Source of the DNA: Oscillospiraceae bacterium
Lineage (GTDB): Bacteria > Bacillota > Clostridia > Oscillospirales > Ruminococcaceae
Assembly (NCBI GenBank): GCA_017439985.1
Contig: JAFSIC010000043.1
Location: 83,448-147,447 of the forward strand
DNA length: 64,000 bases
Direction of reading: 5' to 3'
Under the pieces are notes generated by a model that saw nothing but the letters and a program-made list of their open reading frames with translations, was not told the origin of the DNA and ran no database searches. The translations under genes were made by a program, and so were the position numbers. This document shows, in pieces, positions 34,459 through 42,332 of the stretch (the stretch's first letter is position 1; each line of letters starts with the position of its first letter).

Positions 34459-35142
34459 TTATGCTTTAACTACAGCCAAAATACGATCACATTGATCCTT
34501 ATCAAGGGAAACCTTTACCCTGTCATCTTCCAGCAAGGTTGGCTTACTGAAATCAACGACGCAGTCACCGATGAAGTTGTGACCCATGCCGCTGACCTCT
34601 GTAGAAACATCACCGCAGAGCAGCTTGCAGAAAGTTGCCGCGATGAGGAAATCTCCGTACGGGCCTGCGTGTTCGCCATCTTTATGGAACAGGTCAATGT
34701 CCGACTGTTCTGCCAAGATTTTCTGCCAATATCTGCCGATCGGAGCCAGCAGAGCATTCTGTTCCTGCGCCAATTTTTCGCAAGTGTCGATCATTTTCTG
34801 CTGATTTTCCGGGAAACGCTTCTCTGCCCAGGTCATGTAAACCACAGGCTTCACGCCGCAGCGATGGCAGAGGTCGATGATCTCTGCGCCGATACTCAGT
34901 GTAGATTCGATCGGTGGGTATGGATGTGCCGCCTGCTGAATGATGCAGTAATCATAAGCGCCATACATCAAATTAAAGCGCAGAGAGAAATATTCTTTAC
35001 GATGCCATTCCCAGTCGCGACCGGAGTATGCCAGCATGGTTACTGTCGGCTTCTCACCTGTGGTTTTCTCCACAAAGCGAGCAAACAGCTCCGGCATATC
35101 ATGGAAATAGGTGTGGCTGTTGCCTAAAAATAAAACCTTCAT
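34459..35142 (-). CDS. SGNH/GDSL-type hydrolase
   Basis: A 227-residue protein with an SGNH-like fold. The N-terminal LFLGNSHTYFHDMP resembles the catalytic block I region with Ser9, and DGEHAGPYG near residue 158 supplies the block V Asp-x-x-His. No signal peptide, so intracellular. It follows the M29 aminopeptidase gene by 21 bases and is transcribed with it. The substrate (ester of a sugar or lipid) is unknown. Confidence 0.78.
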   Translation of the reverse strand: MKVLFLGNSHTYFHDMPELFARFVEKTTGEKPTVTMLAYSGRDWEWHRKEYFSLRFNLMYGAYDYCIIQQAAHPYPPIESTLSIGAEIIDLCHRCGVKPVVYMTWAEKRFPENQQKMIDTCEKLAQEQNALLAPIGRYWQKILAEQSDIDLFHKDGEHAGPYGDFLIAATFCKLLCGDVSTEVSGMGHNFIGDCVVDFSKPTLLEDDRVKVSLDKDQCDRILAVVKA

Positions 35143-35163
35143 ATCTTCTCCCCCAGAATCTTT

Positions 35164-36366
35164 TTAGAGCACGAAGTCACCCTGATCAAAAACAACAACC
35201 TCTTTGCCGTCTTCGGTGGTACCCACGATACGCAGGTCAGGAGTGCCGACCATGAAGTCAATATGGATCTGAGAATCATTGAGAGTCCATTTTTCATCGT
35301 TCAGTGGTCTGCCCAGTGCGCGGCCCAGTGCCAGATGACAGGATGCGTTTTCATCGATGAGGGTGGTGTAGTAAACAATGTTGGACATGGAGATCGGAGA
35401 GTGGTAGTCAACAAAAGCAACCTCACCCAGATAGCCTGCATTTTCGTCCATAGAAACGAGAGCTTCCAGCATTTCCTTGCCTTCTTCCGCCAGCACTTCC
35501 ACAACTTTGCCGTTTTCAAAGCGGAAGCCGAAGTTCTCGATGCTCTTGCCGCCCAGAACCAGTGGTCTGGATGCGTAAATCACACCATCGGTGCCGAATT
35601 TTTCCGGAGAAGTGCAGATCTCTTCGGTTGGAATGTTTGCCTGGAAGCGGATCGCATCAGCAGGCGCATCATGGCCGAATTTGGAATATGGAGTCAGTGT
35701 AACGGTCAGATCGGTGCCGTTGCCTGCGGTGTAGTGCAGTTTTCTGAAGTTGTAGGAGTCCACTTTCTTGCCGCGTTCGCTCTTCTCACGGCGTTTCTGT
35801 TCCCAGGTTTCCACAACATCGTTAGTCTCATCAATGTAGCAGAGTTTCAGTAGCAGCTTCCACAGCTCTTCCAGAGCCTGTTCCTTTGGAACATCTTTCA
35901 GAATATATTCTGCCCAGTTCTGGGTTGGGATCATCGCGATCAGCCACTGGCAGTGTTTATCACGGCTGGCTTTGCGCATGATATTGCGAACTGCGTCAGT
36001 GTGAGCAAAAATCGCATTGGCCTGTGCTTCCGGAACATCCTCCATCAGTTTTGGATTGACGCCTTCCAGACGAACATAGCAAGCGCCCTGATCCAGATAC
36101 ATCTGATTCTGACGTTCTTCCCAGTCCTCTACTTTTCTCATGTCAGCATCGCTGCGGTATTTGGCAGCTACTTTCATATTTGGTTCATCCAGATAGTGAA
36201 CGATAACATTGGATGCACCCAGCTTATAGCATTCTTCTGCGAAAATCGGAGTAAAATCTGCGCCTTCGATGGTAGCTTCCACCAGTACAGGCTGACCTTT
36301 CTGAACATTCAGACCAACTCTGGCCAGTGTGTAGGCGTATTTCTGTTTCATTTCAGCAAGATTCAT
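35164..36366 (-). CDS. Aminopeptidase, M29 family (AmpS/PepS-like)
   Basis: A 400-residue metallopeptidase. The N-terminal MKQKYAYTLARVGLNVQKGQPVLVEA and the metal-site segments TSPEKFGTDGVIYASRPL (near 255), NAGYLGEVAFVDYHSPIS (near 315) and NASCHLALGRAL with SQIHIDFMVGTPDL are the M29 pattern. Such cobalt/zinc aminopeptidases release N-terminal residues from peptides in the cytoplasm. It heads a two-gene operon with an SGNH hydrolase. Confidence 0.93.
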   Translation of the reverse strand: MNLAEMKQKYAYTLARVGLNVQKGQPVLVEATIEGADFTPIFAEECYKLGASNVIVHYLDEPNMKVAAKYRSDADMRKVEDWEERQNQMYLDQGACYVRLEGVNPKLMEDVPEAQANAIFAHTDAVRNIMRKASRDKHCQWLIAMIPTQNWAEYILKDVPKEQALEELWKLLLKLCYIDETNDVVETWEQKRREKSERGKKVDSYNFRKLHYTAGNGTDLTVTLTPYSKFGHDAPADAIRFQANIPTEEICTSPEKFGTDGVIYASRPLVLGGKSIENFGFRFENGKVVEVLAEEGKEMLEALVSMDENAGYLGEVAFVDYHSPISMSNIVYYTTLIDENASCHLALGRALGRPLNDEKWTLNDSQIHIDFMVGTPDLRIVGTTEDGKEVVVFDQGDFVL

Positions 36367-36457
36367 AGCAAGACCTCATTTCAAATTGATCGTGGCAAAG
36401 TGCCCATCTTGTACTAATACTACACTTTTTAGCGTTTTGAGTCAATAAAAATCCCGC

Positions 36458-36495
36458 AAAAACAACAAAATCTTCGCCCTTAACGAACGAAGATT
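36458..36495 (-). terminator. Intrinsic terminator after the response regulator gene
   Basis: AATCTTCG (36469-36476) pairs with CGAAGATT (36488-36495), followed on the minus strand by TTGTTGTTTTT. Confidence 0.78.
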
Positions 36496-36515
36496 CTGCG
36501 ATTTTGAACAGTATA

Positions 36516-37199
36516 TTAAATGACAAAGCGATAGCCCAGGCCGCGAACTGTATGGATATATCGGGGTTCAGACGGGTCGTCTTCGATTTTCTGACGCAGA
36601 CGATTAACATAAACCATCACAGCATTTTCATCAATGATGCTGTCTCCCCAAACCATTTCATAAATCATATCTTTGGAGAAAATACGATTGACATTGTCCA
36701 TAAACAGCTTGATCATTGCATTTTCTTTAGCAGACAGAGAAATCTCCTCTCCGTTTTTGTAGAAACGCAGGGTGCTGGTGTTGTAGGTAAACGGCCCTGC
36801 GCTGATCTGCTGGCTGGAACCGGGCAGGTCATTGCGGCTTCGGCGGATCAGAGCCTTGATTTTCGCGCCCAACGTGATGGGGTTGAACGGTTTTGTGATG
36901 TAATCATCGGCGCCGATGTTCAGACCATACAGTGTGTCGATATCCTCTTTGCGTCCACTGATAATGATGATCGGCGTCTGGATCCCCTGCTTACGAATCG
37001 ACTCTACTGTCTGAAAACCATCCATTCCGGGCATATTGATATCCATGAGAATCAAATCAAAACGCTTTTCACTCAATCGTTTTAATGCTTCTTCACCACT
37101 GTTGGCAATTTCCGCCTCCATGCCACTGCTCTGTACCGCTTTGCTCAGCGTCAGAGAAACAGACTGGTCATCGTCAACGATCAAAATAGTATCAGCCAT
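36516..37199 (-). CDS. OmpR/PhoB-family response regulator
   Basis: A 227-residue regulator: receiver domain (1-118) with acidic pocket Asp10/Asp11, phospho-acceptor Asp53 (LILMDINMPGMDG) and Lys near 103 (YITKPF), then a winged-helix DNA-binding domain ending RYIHTVRGLGYRFVI. The ATG at 37199 has AAGGAGG upstream. It is divergent from a histidine kinase gene, separated by 87 bases, so the two share a control region. The kinase is a probable but unproven partner. Confidence 0.93.
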   Translation of the reverse strand: MADTILIVDDDQSVSLTLSKAVQSSGMEAEIANSGEEALKRLSEKRFDLILMDINMPGMDGFQTVESIRKQGIQTPIIIISGRKEDIDTLYGLNIGADDYITKPFNPITLGAKIKALIRRSRNDLPGSSQQISAGPFTYNTSTLRFYKNGEEISLSAKENAMIKLFMDNVNRIFSKDMIYEMVWGDSIIDENAVMVYVNRLRQKIEDDPSEPRYIHTVRGLGYRFVI

Positions 37200-37211
37200 A
37201 AAAAAGCCTCC

Positions 37212-37240
37212 TTTACAAGTGAAACCGGATTCAGTATAAT
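37212..37240 (+). promoter_or_regulatory. Sigma-A promoter of the histidine kinase gene
   Basis: TTTACA (37212-37217), 17 bases and TATAAT (37235-37240) point to the kinase gene. The -35 overlaps the leader of the divergent regulator gene. On the minus strand TGTCAA/AGTATA elements (37259-37264, 37233-37238) have a poor 20-base spacing. Confidence 0.6.
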
Positions 37241-37286
37241 CACAAGTATACACAGCTTGTCAAATTTTTGCAAGGAGGTGGCACAT

Positions 37287-38993
37287 TTGCAGAAAAAACA
37301 AGAACGGCTTTTTCGCATTGCCATTGCAGGGATCATTTGCTTTCTGCTTTTGGGCGTCTGTCTGATTTTAACGACCTATCAGGATTATCGGGAGCAGTTC
37401 ATTCAGCAGCAGGAAAGCCAGAAACTGCAGCTTGCCCAGGCTGTTGACCGCAACATTGAGTCTCTGCTTAAGCAAAGCCGCAACAGTTTGGAGTACATTA
37501 TCGGCTTGGAACAGTTCCAAATCGAGGAAAAACAGTGGCTTCACAGCGGCAAAAGCGGCAATCTGCTTCGCTATCTGACCGACAATCATCTGAACCGCAA
37601 CGATTTGATCGCGGGCATTGCCATTATGAAAGACGGCAAATTCATTCCCGATGAGCACGGCTACACGACCTATCAGTTTCTTGATGATGACGCACTTTCC
37701 CCTCACCGAATCTGTATCGGAACCACAGGGCGCTATTATCTCGCTCTCATCTGCGAAGGTCAGGGCGGAGCTTCCTATGCAAGCATGATCGATCTGCAGC
37801 TGCTGTATCAGAAGGTCAGCAGTATCGAACTGACCGAAGCGGATCAGTTGATTCTGCTGGATCACAGCTGTTCAATTTTGCAGCATTTCTGCAGCGACAG
37901 CCGAGAAATCAAAAACACGCTGGTAGAAAGCTGCCCCAAACGAGAGGACTTCCAACTGCTGATCTCTGCGGAGCGAAATCAAGTTCAGAACAGCTATCCC
38001 TTCGTGTACCGGACGCAGAAGATGTCTGACGGCTACAATGCCCGCATCTCCATCATTCCAAGCGGACTCAGCGCCAATCAAAGCTTTGCCATCGGTCTTA
38101 TCAGCAATACGGATACTGCACTGCAGCCACTGCACAGTGCATCCTTCCGCTGGCTTCTGGGTGGATCGATCCTGCTGGCAGGCATCAGCCTGTTGCTGAT
38201 CCTTGTTCTGCATTTTCGTCGTCGTGACCTGCAAATCGCGCAGGAACTGGAACTGCTCCAGCAGAAAAATATCGCTATGGAAGAATTACAGCGCAAAACG
38301 CAGGAAGTCGCTCATCATCAGCGATTGGAAATGATCGGTACTCTAACTTCCGGTATTGCCCATGAGTTTAACAATCTGCTGACACCGATCATGACTTACA
38401 GTATGCTGACTTTGGAACAGCTCAATCCCGAACAGGAAGAATTGTATGACAATGTTCTGGAGATCTACAACTCCTCCCGCAAGGCCAGAGAGATCACCTC
38501 GCAGCTGTCACAGTATTCCAGAAAAAACACGGACGAAAACAAGCAGTATCTGAATCCGGATCTGCTCATCAGTAAGGTGCTTCATGTGGCTTTACCTGCC
38601 TGTCCGCAGAATGTGACCGTAGATTCCCAATGCAGCAATAAGCATTTACGCATTTACGGAAATGAGACACAGCTGTCGCAGCTTCTTCTGAATCTGATGC
38701 TCAATGCCTTCCATGCCATGACCGAGGAAGGCGGACAGCTGACCATTTCCACTCACACAGAAAACGGACAGCTGCATATTGTGCTTCAGGATAACGGTTG
38801 CGGTATTCCAAGCGACGTTCTGCCTCATATTTTCGAGCCATTCTTCACAACGAAAGAGGGCGGCAAGGGCAGCGGTCTTGGTCTTGCCATTGCACAGCAA
38901 ATTGCCGAAGACCATCAGGGTTGTCTCAGCGTTCACTCCGTGGAAGGCGAAGGCAGTATCTTTACCCTCACTCTCCCCGCTTACCTTGATTAG
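37287..38993 (+). CDS. Membrane sensor histidine kinase
   Basis: A 568-residue kinase with membrane helices at about 10-30 and 290-312 enclosing a roughly 255-residue extracellular sensor. The phospho-accepting His359 lies in TSGIAHEFNNLLTPIM, an HEFNN box typical of NtrB-like/HWE-unlike kinases rather than the HELRT box that usually partners OmpR regulators. The ATPase boxes are LLNLMLNAFHAM, DNGCGIPSDV, FEPFFTTK and GSGLGLAIA. It starts at a TTG with AAGGAGGTG five bases upstream. It is divergent from an OmpR-type regulator gene. Confidence 0.92.
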   Translation: MQKKQERLFRIAIAGIICFLLLGVCLILTTYQDYREQFIQQQESQKLQLAQAVDRNIESLLKQSRNSLEYIIGLEQFQIEEKQWLHSGKSGNLLRYLTDNHLNRNDLIAGIAIMKDGKFIPDEHGYTTYQFLDDDALSPHRICIGTTGRYYLALICEGQGGASYASMIDLQLLYQKVSSIELTEADQLILLDHSCSILQHFCSDSREIKNTLVESCPKREDFQLLISAERNQVQNSYPFVYRTQKMSDGYNARISIIPSGLSANQSFAIGLISNTDTALQPLHSASFRWLLGGSILLAGISLLLILVLHFRRRDLQIAQELELLQQKNIAMEELQRKTQEVAHHQRLEMIGTLTSGIAHEFNNLLTPIMTYSMLTLEQLNPEQEELYDNVLEIYNSSRKAREITSQLSQYSRKNTDENKQYLNPDLLISKVLHVALPACPQNVTVDSQCSNKHLRIYGNETQLSQLLLNLMLNAFHAMTEEGGQLTISTHTENGQLHIVLQDNGCGIPSDVLPHIFEPFFTTKEGGKGSGLGLAIAQQIAEDHQGCLSVHSVEGEGSIFTLTLPAYLD

Positions 38994-38996
38994 ACG

Positions 38997-39028
38997 AAAA
39001 CTCCCCGATTTCGGGGAGTTTTTTCTGT
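38997..39028 (+). terminator. Intrinsic terminator of the histidine kinase gene
   Basis: An 11-bp stem AAAACTCCCCG (38997-39007) with CGGGGAGTTTT (39012-39022) and a T-run. Confidence 0.9.
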
Positions 39029-39152
39029 TTTAGCCATTTTGATTGAGGAAATCAATAGACCTTAATAAATGTTAAGGGTGGATTTATTGGTAATTAAGAT
39101 GAGCTTGTTATACTAAAGTCATCAAAAATCACCAAGCAAAGGAGATTTACTT

Positions 39153-39536
39153 ATGAAAAACAAAATTACATCCATCGGAAGCATTCTTGTTGGTCTTCTG
39201 CTTTCTGCAGGTCCACAGTTCCTCTTCCTGCCTTGCCCAACCACTGAGAAGTTTATGAAATGCTTCTGGAGCTGCAAAGCTCTTATCGTAGTCGGTGCAG
39301 TCATCGCTCTCATCGGTCTGCTGCAGCTGATCAGCAAAGAAGCAAAATCCCGCAAAGTTCTGTCTGTTGTTGGCCTGGCACTCTGCATTTCCGCCATTCT
39401 GATCCCAACTGTGATCATCGGCGGCTGTGTAAAACCTGATATGGCCTGCAAGATGCTGACCTTCCCTGTTACTCACACTCTGTCTGCCATCGGCATCGTT
39501 TTTCAGGGTCTGACTCTTATCAGCAAGGAAAAATAA
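39153..39536 (+). CDS. DUF4418 family membrane protein
   Basis: A 127-residue protein with four hydrophobic segments (about 7-27, 43-60, 68-88, 104-120) and conserved cysteines Cys28, Cys37, Cys41, Cys92 and Cys99 (KFMKCFWSCK, GGCVKPDMACKM). This matches DUF4418, which is repeatedly found beside FtsX/LolD-type ABC systems. The exact function is unknown; the cysteines may bind a metal or form disulfides (inference). It heads a three-gene operon with a permease and ATPase and has an AAAGGAG site before the start. Confidence 0.82.
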   Translation: MKNKITSIGSILVGLLLSAGPQFLFLPCPTTEKFMKCFWSCKALIVVGAVIALIGLLQLISKEAKSRKVLSVVGLALCISAILIPTVIIGGCVKPDMACKMLTFPVTHTLSAIGIVFQGLTLISKEK

Positions 39537-39540
39537 TGAC

Positions 39541-39578
39541 TTGGCCCCATACCTTTTCGTCTCCGGTATCGGGGCCAA
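39541..39578 (+). promoter_or_regulatory. Intercistronic hairpin between DUF4418 and permease genes
   Basis: TTGGCCCCATACC (39541-39553) pairs with GGTATCGGGGCCAA (39565-39578), one bulged base. No U-run follows, so it is more likely an mRNA processing or attenuation hairpin than a terminator. Confidence 0.55.
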
Positions 39579-39647
39579 ATCAAAGAACCTTACCTTAACG
39601 GATATTCAGAAAACCATTACAGAATATTTCATTTACAAGGAGTAACC

Positions 39648-40862
39648 ATGAAACAATTTGTTACACTCAATATGGCGCTGAAAAATCTGCAGCGCCGCCC
39701 GGTCAGAAGCTGGTGTATGATTTTCTTCGTATTCATGCTGGCCGCTTCCCTTTTCTTCTGTACCGTACTGACCGACAGCTTATCCGAAAGCCTCGAAAAA
39801 ACTACCAACCGCATGGGTGCGGATGTTATCGTTGTTCCGGAAGAATACGAAAAAGACATGGCTGACGCTCTGTTCCAGGGCAACATCAGTTCTTTTACCT
39901 TCGACAAACAGTGGCTCGGTGAAATCACCGGTGTTGAAGGAATCGCCAAATCCTCCCCGCAGCTGTATCTGAGAACTCTGGCTGCAGACTGCTGCTCCAC
40001 TGCGGTTCAGCTGATCGCCTTTGATCCGGAAACCGACTTCATCATCACTTCCTGGCTCAACGACGACGGCATTGAGCTGCCGAAAAAAGGCGAAGTCATT
40101 GTCGGCTCCAAAATCACCCCGGAAACAGATGGAAATGTCATCTTCTTCAATAAACCGTACAAAGTGGTCGGTCAGTTGGAAGAAACACGCAGCAACTACG
40201 ATGCCTGCGTATTTATGACCTATGAAACCGCTGACGAAATCGTTCACAGTGACAAATGGATCGAGGCCTTTGGTGAAGCAGGCGCAGCAGAAAATCTGGT
40301 TTCCTGCCTGATGATCCGTGCGGAACAGGGCATCGACAAAAACGATATTGCTACCAAGATCAACTATCGTCTGAGCAAAGACTGTCCGGTTCGTGCATAC
40401 ACCATGAACGGTCTCCTCTCCGGCGCTATGAATACTGTCAACAGCATGGACAATTACAGCAGTATTCTGATGATCCTGATTTCCATTCTGGTTATCGCTG
40501 CTCTGGTTTGCATCTTCACTATCACTATTAATGAACGCACCAAAGAATTCGGTATTCTGGCTTCTTTGGGTGCCGGCAGCGGTAAACTGGCCGGCTTGGT
40601 ACTTTCCGAAGGCTGTATGATCGGTCTTGCAGGCGGTCTCATCGGTGTTATTTTCTCCATCGTCGGACTGCTTATTTTCGGCAACACCATCGTTGTTCTT
40701 ATGGATATTCCGAAACTCATCACCGCACTGGATTATCTGCTGATTCTCGGTCTGAAATGTATGGCACTGGCTCTGGTGGTATCCATCGTTGCCTCTCTGT
40801 ACTCTGCATGGAAAGTCAGCCGCAACAGTCTTGACACTCTGATCAAAGGGGAGGAAATGTAA
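39648..40862 (+). CDS. ABC transporter permease, FtsX/MacB type
   Basis: A 404-residue permease with one N-terminal helix (about 22-43), a large extracytoplasmic MacB-like domain (about 45-270) with Cys-rich ADCCSTAV, and three C-terminal helices in the FtsX domain (ERTKEFGILASLGAG). It pairs with the ATPase gene overlapping its stop. Such four-TM permeases work as mechanotransmission machines, for lipoproteins, peptides or antibiotics. The DUF4418 neighbour defines this subgroup. AAGGAG precedes the ATG. Confidence 0.9.
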   Translation: MKQFVTLNMALKNLQRRPVRSWCMIFFVFMLAASLFFCTVLTDSLSESLEKTTNRMGADVIVVPEEYEKDMADALFQGNISSFTFDKQWLGEITGVEGIAKSSPQLYLRTLAADCCSTAVQLIAFDPETDFIITSWLNDDGIELPKKGEVIVGSKITPETDGNVIFFNKPYKVVGQLEETRSNYDACVFMTYETADEIVHSDKWIEAFGEAGAAENLVSCLMIRAEQGIDKNDIATKINYRLSKDCPVRAYTMNGLLSGAMNTVNSMDNYSSILMILISILVIAALVCIFTITINERTKEFGILASLGAGSGKLAGLVLSEGCMIGLAGGLIGVIFSIVGLLIFGNTIVVLMDIPKLITALDYLLILGLKCMALALVVSIVASLYSAWKVSRNSLDTLIKGEEM

Positions 40863-41524
40863 TGCTGAATGTAAAAAATCTGACCAAAACCTTTGACCGC
40901 CAGAATCGTCACTTCGATGCGGTTCACGAGGTCAATTTCTCCATGAAGGGCGGCGACTTCTGTGTCCTGACCGGTCCATCCGGCTGTGGTAAAAGTACCT
41001 TCTTCCACCTGCTCTGCGGCATCACAAAAGCAGACGGCGGCGAGGTATTCTTCGATAAAAAGGATATCTGCAAACTCAGCGACAAGGAACTGGCTGCTCT
41101 GCGTGCAGAGAAAATCAGCTATGTTCTGCAGGGTGACAGTCTGCTGCCAAACTTCACCGTTCTGGAAAATATTTGCCTGCCTCATCAGCTGAGTTGCGGC
41201 AGAACAGATTTGGAGAAAAAAGCAATGGAACTGCTGAGCCATTTTGGTCTGGAAGCCATGGCAAACGACTATCCTTCCAACCTCTCCGGCGGTGAACGCC
41301 GTCGTGTTGCGATCGCAAGAGCTTTTGTTCACGACCCTAAACTGATCATCGCTGACGAACCAACCAGTGATCTGGATGAAGAAAATACAGCAATGATCAT
41401 TGATTTCTTCCAGCAGCAAGCCAAGCAGGGCAAGGCGATTTTGATCAGCACTCACGATCTCTCCTGTCTGCGCCCGGGTATGATTCGTTATCAGATGGAA
41501 AAAGGCTGCATGAAAAAAGCATAA
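40862..41524 (+). CDS. ABC transporter ATP-binding protein (LolD/MacB type)
   Basis: A 220-residue ATPase: Walker A GPSGCGKST (near 38-46), Q-loop YVLQGDSLLPNFTVLEN, ABC signature LSGGERRR near 139, Walker B LIIADEPTSDLD near 160 and switch His in ISTHD. It overlaps the stop of the permease gene by one base (TAATG), so coupled. It energises the MacB-like permease. Confidence 0.95.
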   Translation: MLNVKNLTKTFDRQNRHFDAVHEVNFSMKGGDFCVLTGPSGCGKSTFFHLLCGITKADGGEVFFDKKDICKLSDKELAALRAEKISYVLQGDSLLPNFTVLENICLPHQLSCGRTDLEKKAMELLSHFGLEAMANDYPSNLSGGERRRVAIARAFVHDPKLIIADEPTSDLDEENTAMIIDFFQQQAKQGKAILISTHDLSCLRPGMIRYQMEKGCMKKA

Positions 41525-41530
41525 AAGTTT

Positions 41531-41562
41531 CCCCTGTCCGCTAAAATGGGCAGGGGTTTTCC
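41531..41562 (+). terminator. Intrinsic terminator of the DUF4418-ABC operon
   Basis: CCCCTGTCC (41531-41539) pairs with GGGCAGGGG (41548-41556, one G-U type pair) and is followed by TTTT. Confidence 0.75.
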
Positions 41563-41569
41563 TCATTGC

Positions 41570-41598
41570 TTGCAATTTACCCTGATTTGTGGCATAGT
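41570..41598 (+). promoter_or_regulatory. Promoter of the flavodoxin-like gene
   Basis: TTGCAA (41570-41575), 17 bases and CATAGT (41593-41598), 31 bases before the ATG. Confidence 0.55.
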
Positions 41599-41628
41599 GA
41601 AAGAAAGAGAATCCAAAGGAGGTCTTTT

Positions 41629-42273
41629 ATGAAACAGATCATCGCAATCAACTGCAGTCCTCGCAGCGGCTGGAACACCGATATTCTTGTTCGTGAAGCT
41701 GCCCGCGGTGCCGAATCTGTCGGCGCACAGGTCACCGTCATTGACCTGTACAAGTTAGATAAATTCAACGGCTGTATGTCCTGCTTCGCCTGCAAAACCG
41801 AAATGAATTACGGCAAATGTGTTTATCCCGATGCCCTTGCCCCTGTTCTGGAACAGATTCGTCAGGCGGACGGTCTGATTCTCGGTGCGCCGAACTATCT
41901 GGGTGACGTCAGCGCAGGCTGCCGCGCGCTGTATGAACGTCTGATTTTCCAGTCCCTTACCTACCGCAAAGAACTCCCTTGCTGCAACGAGCATAAAATC
42001 CCTGTGCTGTTCATCATGACCAGCAATGCGCCGGAGGAATATTACACCCCGGATGGCTATGGCGCTATGATCAAACGCTACGAAAACAATTTCAATACGT
42101 TTGTCGGCCCATGCAAAACCATGATCTGCGGCAACACTCTGCAGGTCCATGATTACAGCCGCTACAACTGGACCATGTTCGATCCGGAAGCCAAAAAAGC
42201 CCGTCACGAAGCGATTTTCCCTCAGGAAAAAGAAAAAGCCTTCCAACTCAGTGCTGAAATCTTCAAAGACTAA
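41629..42273 (+). CDS. Flavodoxin-fold NAD(P)H-dependent oxidoreductase (iron-sulfur flavoprotein-like)
   Basis: A 214-residue protein of the flavodoxin-2/NADPH-dependent FMN reductase family. The FMN phosphate loop is NCSPRSGWNTD near residues 7-17 and the flavin-ring segment is GAPNYLGDVSAG near 89-100. The CMSCFACK segment near 49-56 resembles the compact cysteine motif of iron-sulfur flavoproteins, plus GKCVYPD. It therefore probably transfers electrons from a low-potential donor, perhaps coping with oxygen or quinones. AAAGGAGG lies before the start; monocistronic. Confidence 0.85.
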   Translation: MKQIIAINCSPRSGWNTDILVREAARGAESVGAQVTVIDLYKLDKFNGCMSCFACKTEMNYGKCVYPDALAPVLEQIRQADGLILGAPNYLGDVSAGCRALYERLIFQSLTYRKELPCCNEHKIPVLFIMTSNAPEEYYTPDGYGAMIKRYENNFNTFVGPCKTMICGNTLQVHDYSRYNWTMFDPEAKKARHEAIFPQEKEKAFQLSAEIFKD

Positions 42274-42284
42274 CGCAAACGCAA

Positions 42285-42328
42285 AAAAGCTTACAGAAAA
42301 CCAAAGAGGTTTTCTGTAAGCTTTTCTT
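42285..42328. terminator. Bidirectional terminator between flavodoxin-like and MATE genes
   Basis: A perfect 18-bp stem (42285-42302 with 42308-42325), 5-base loop AAAGA, A/T runs on both sides. Confidence 0.92.
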
Positions 42329-42332
42329 TTTC

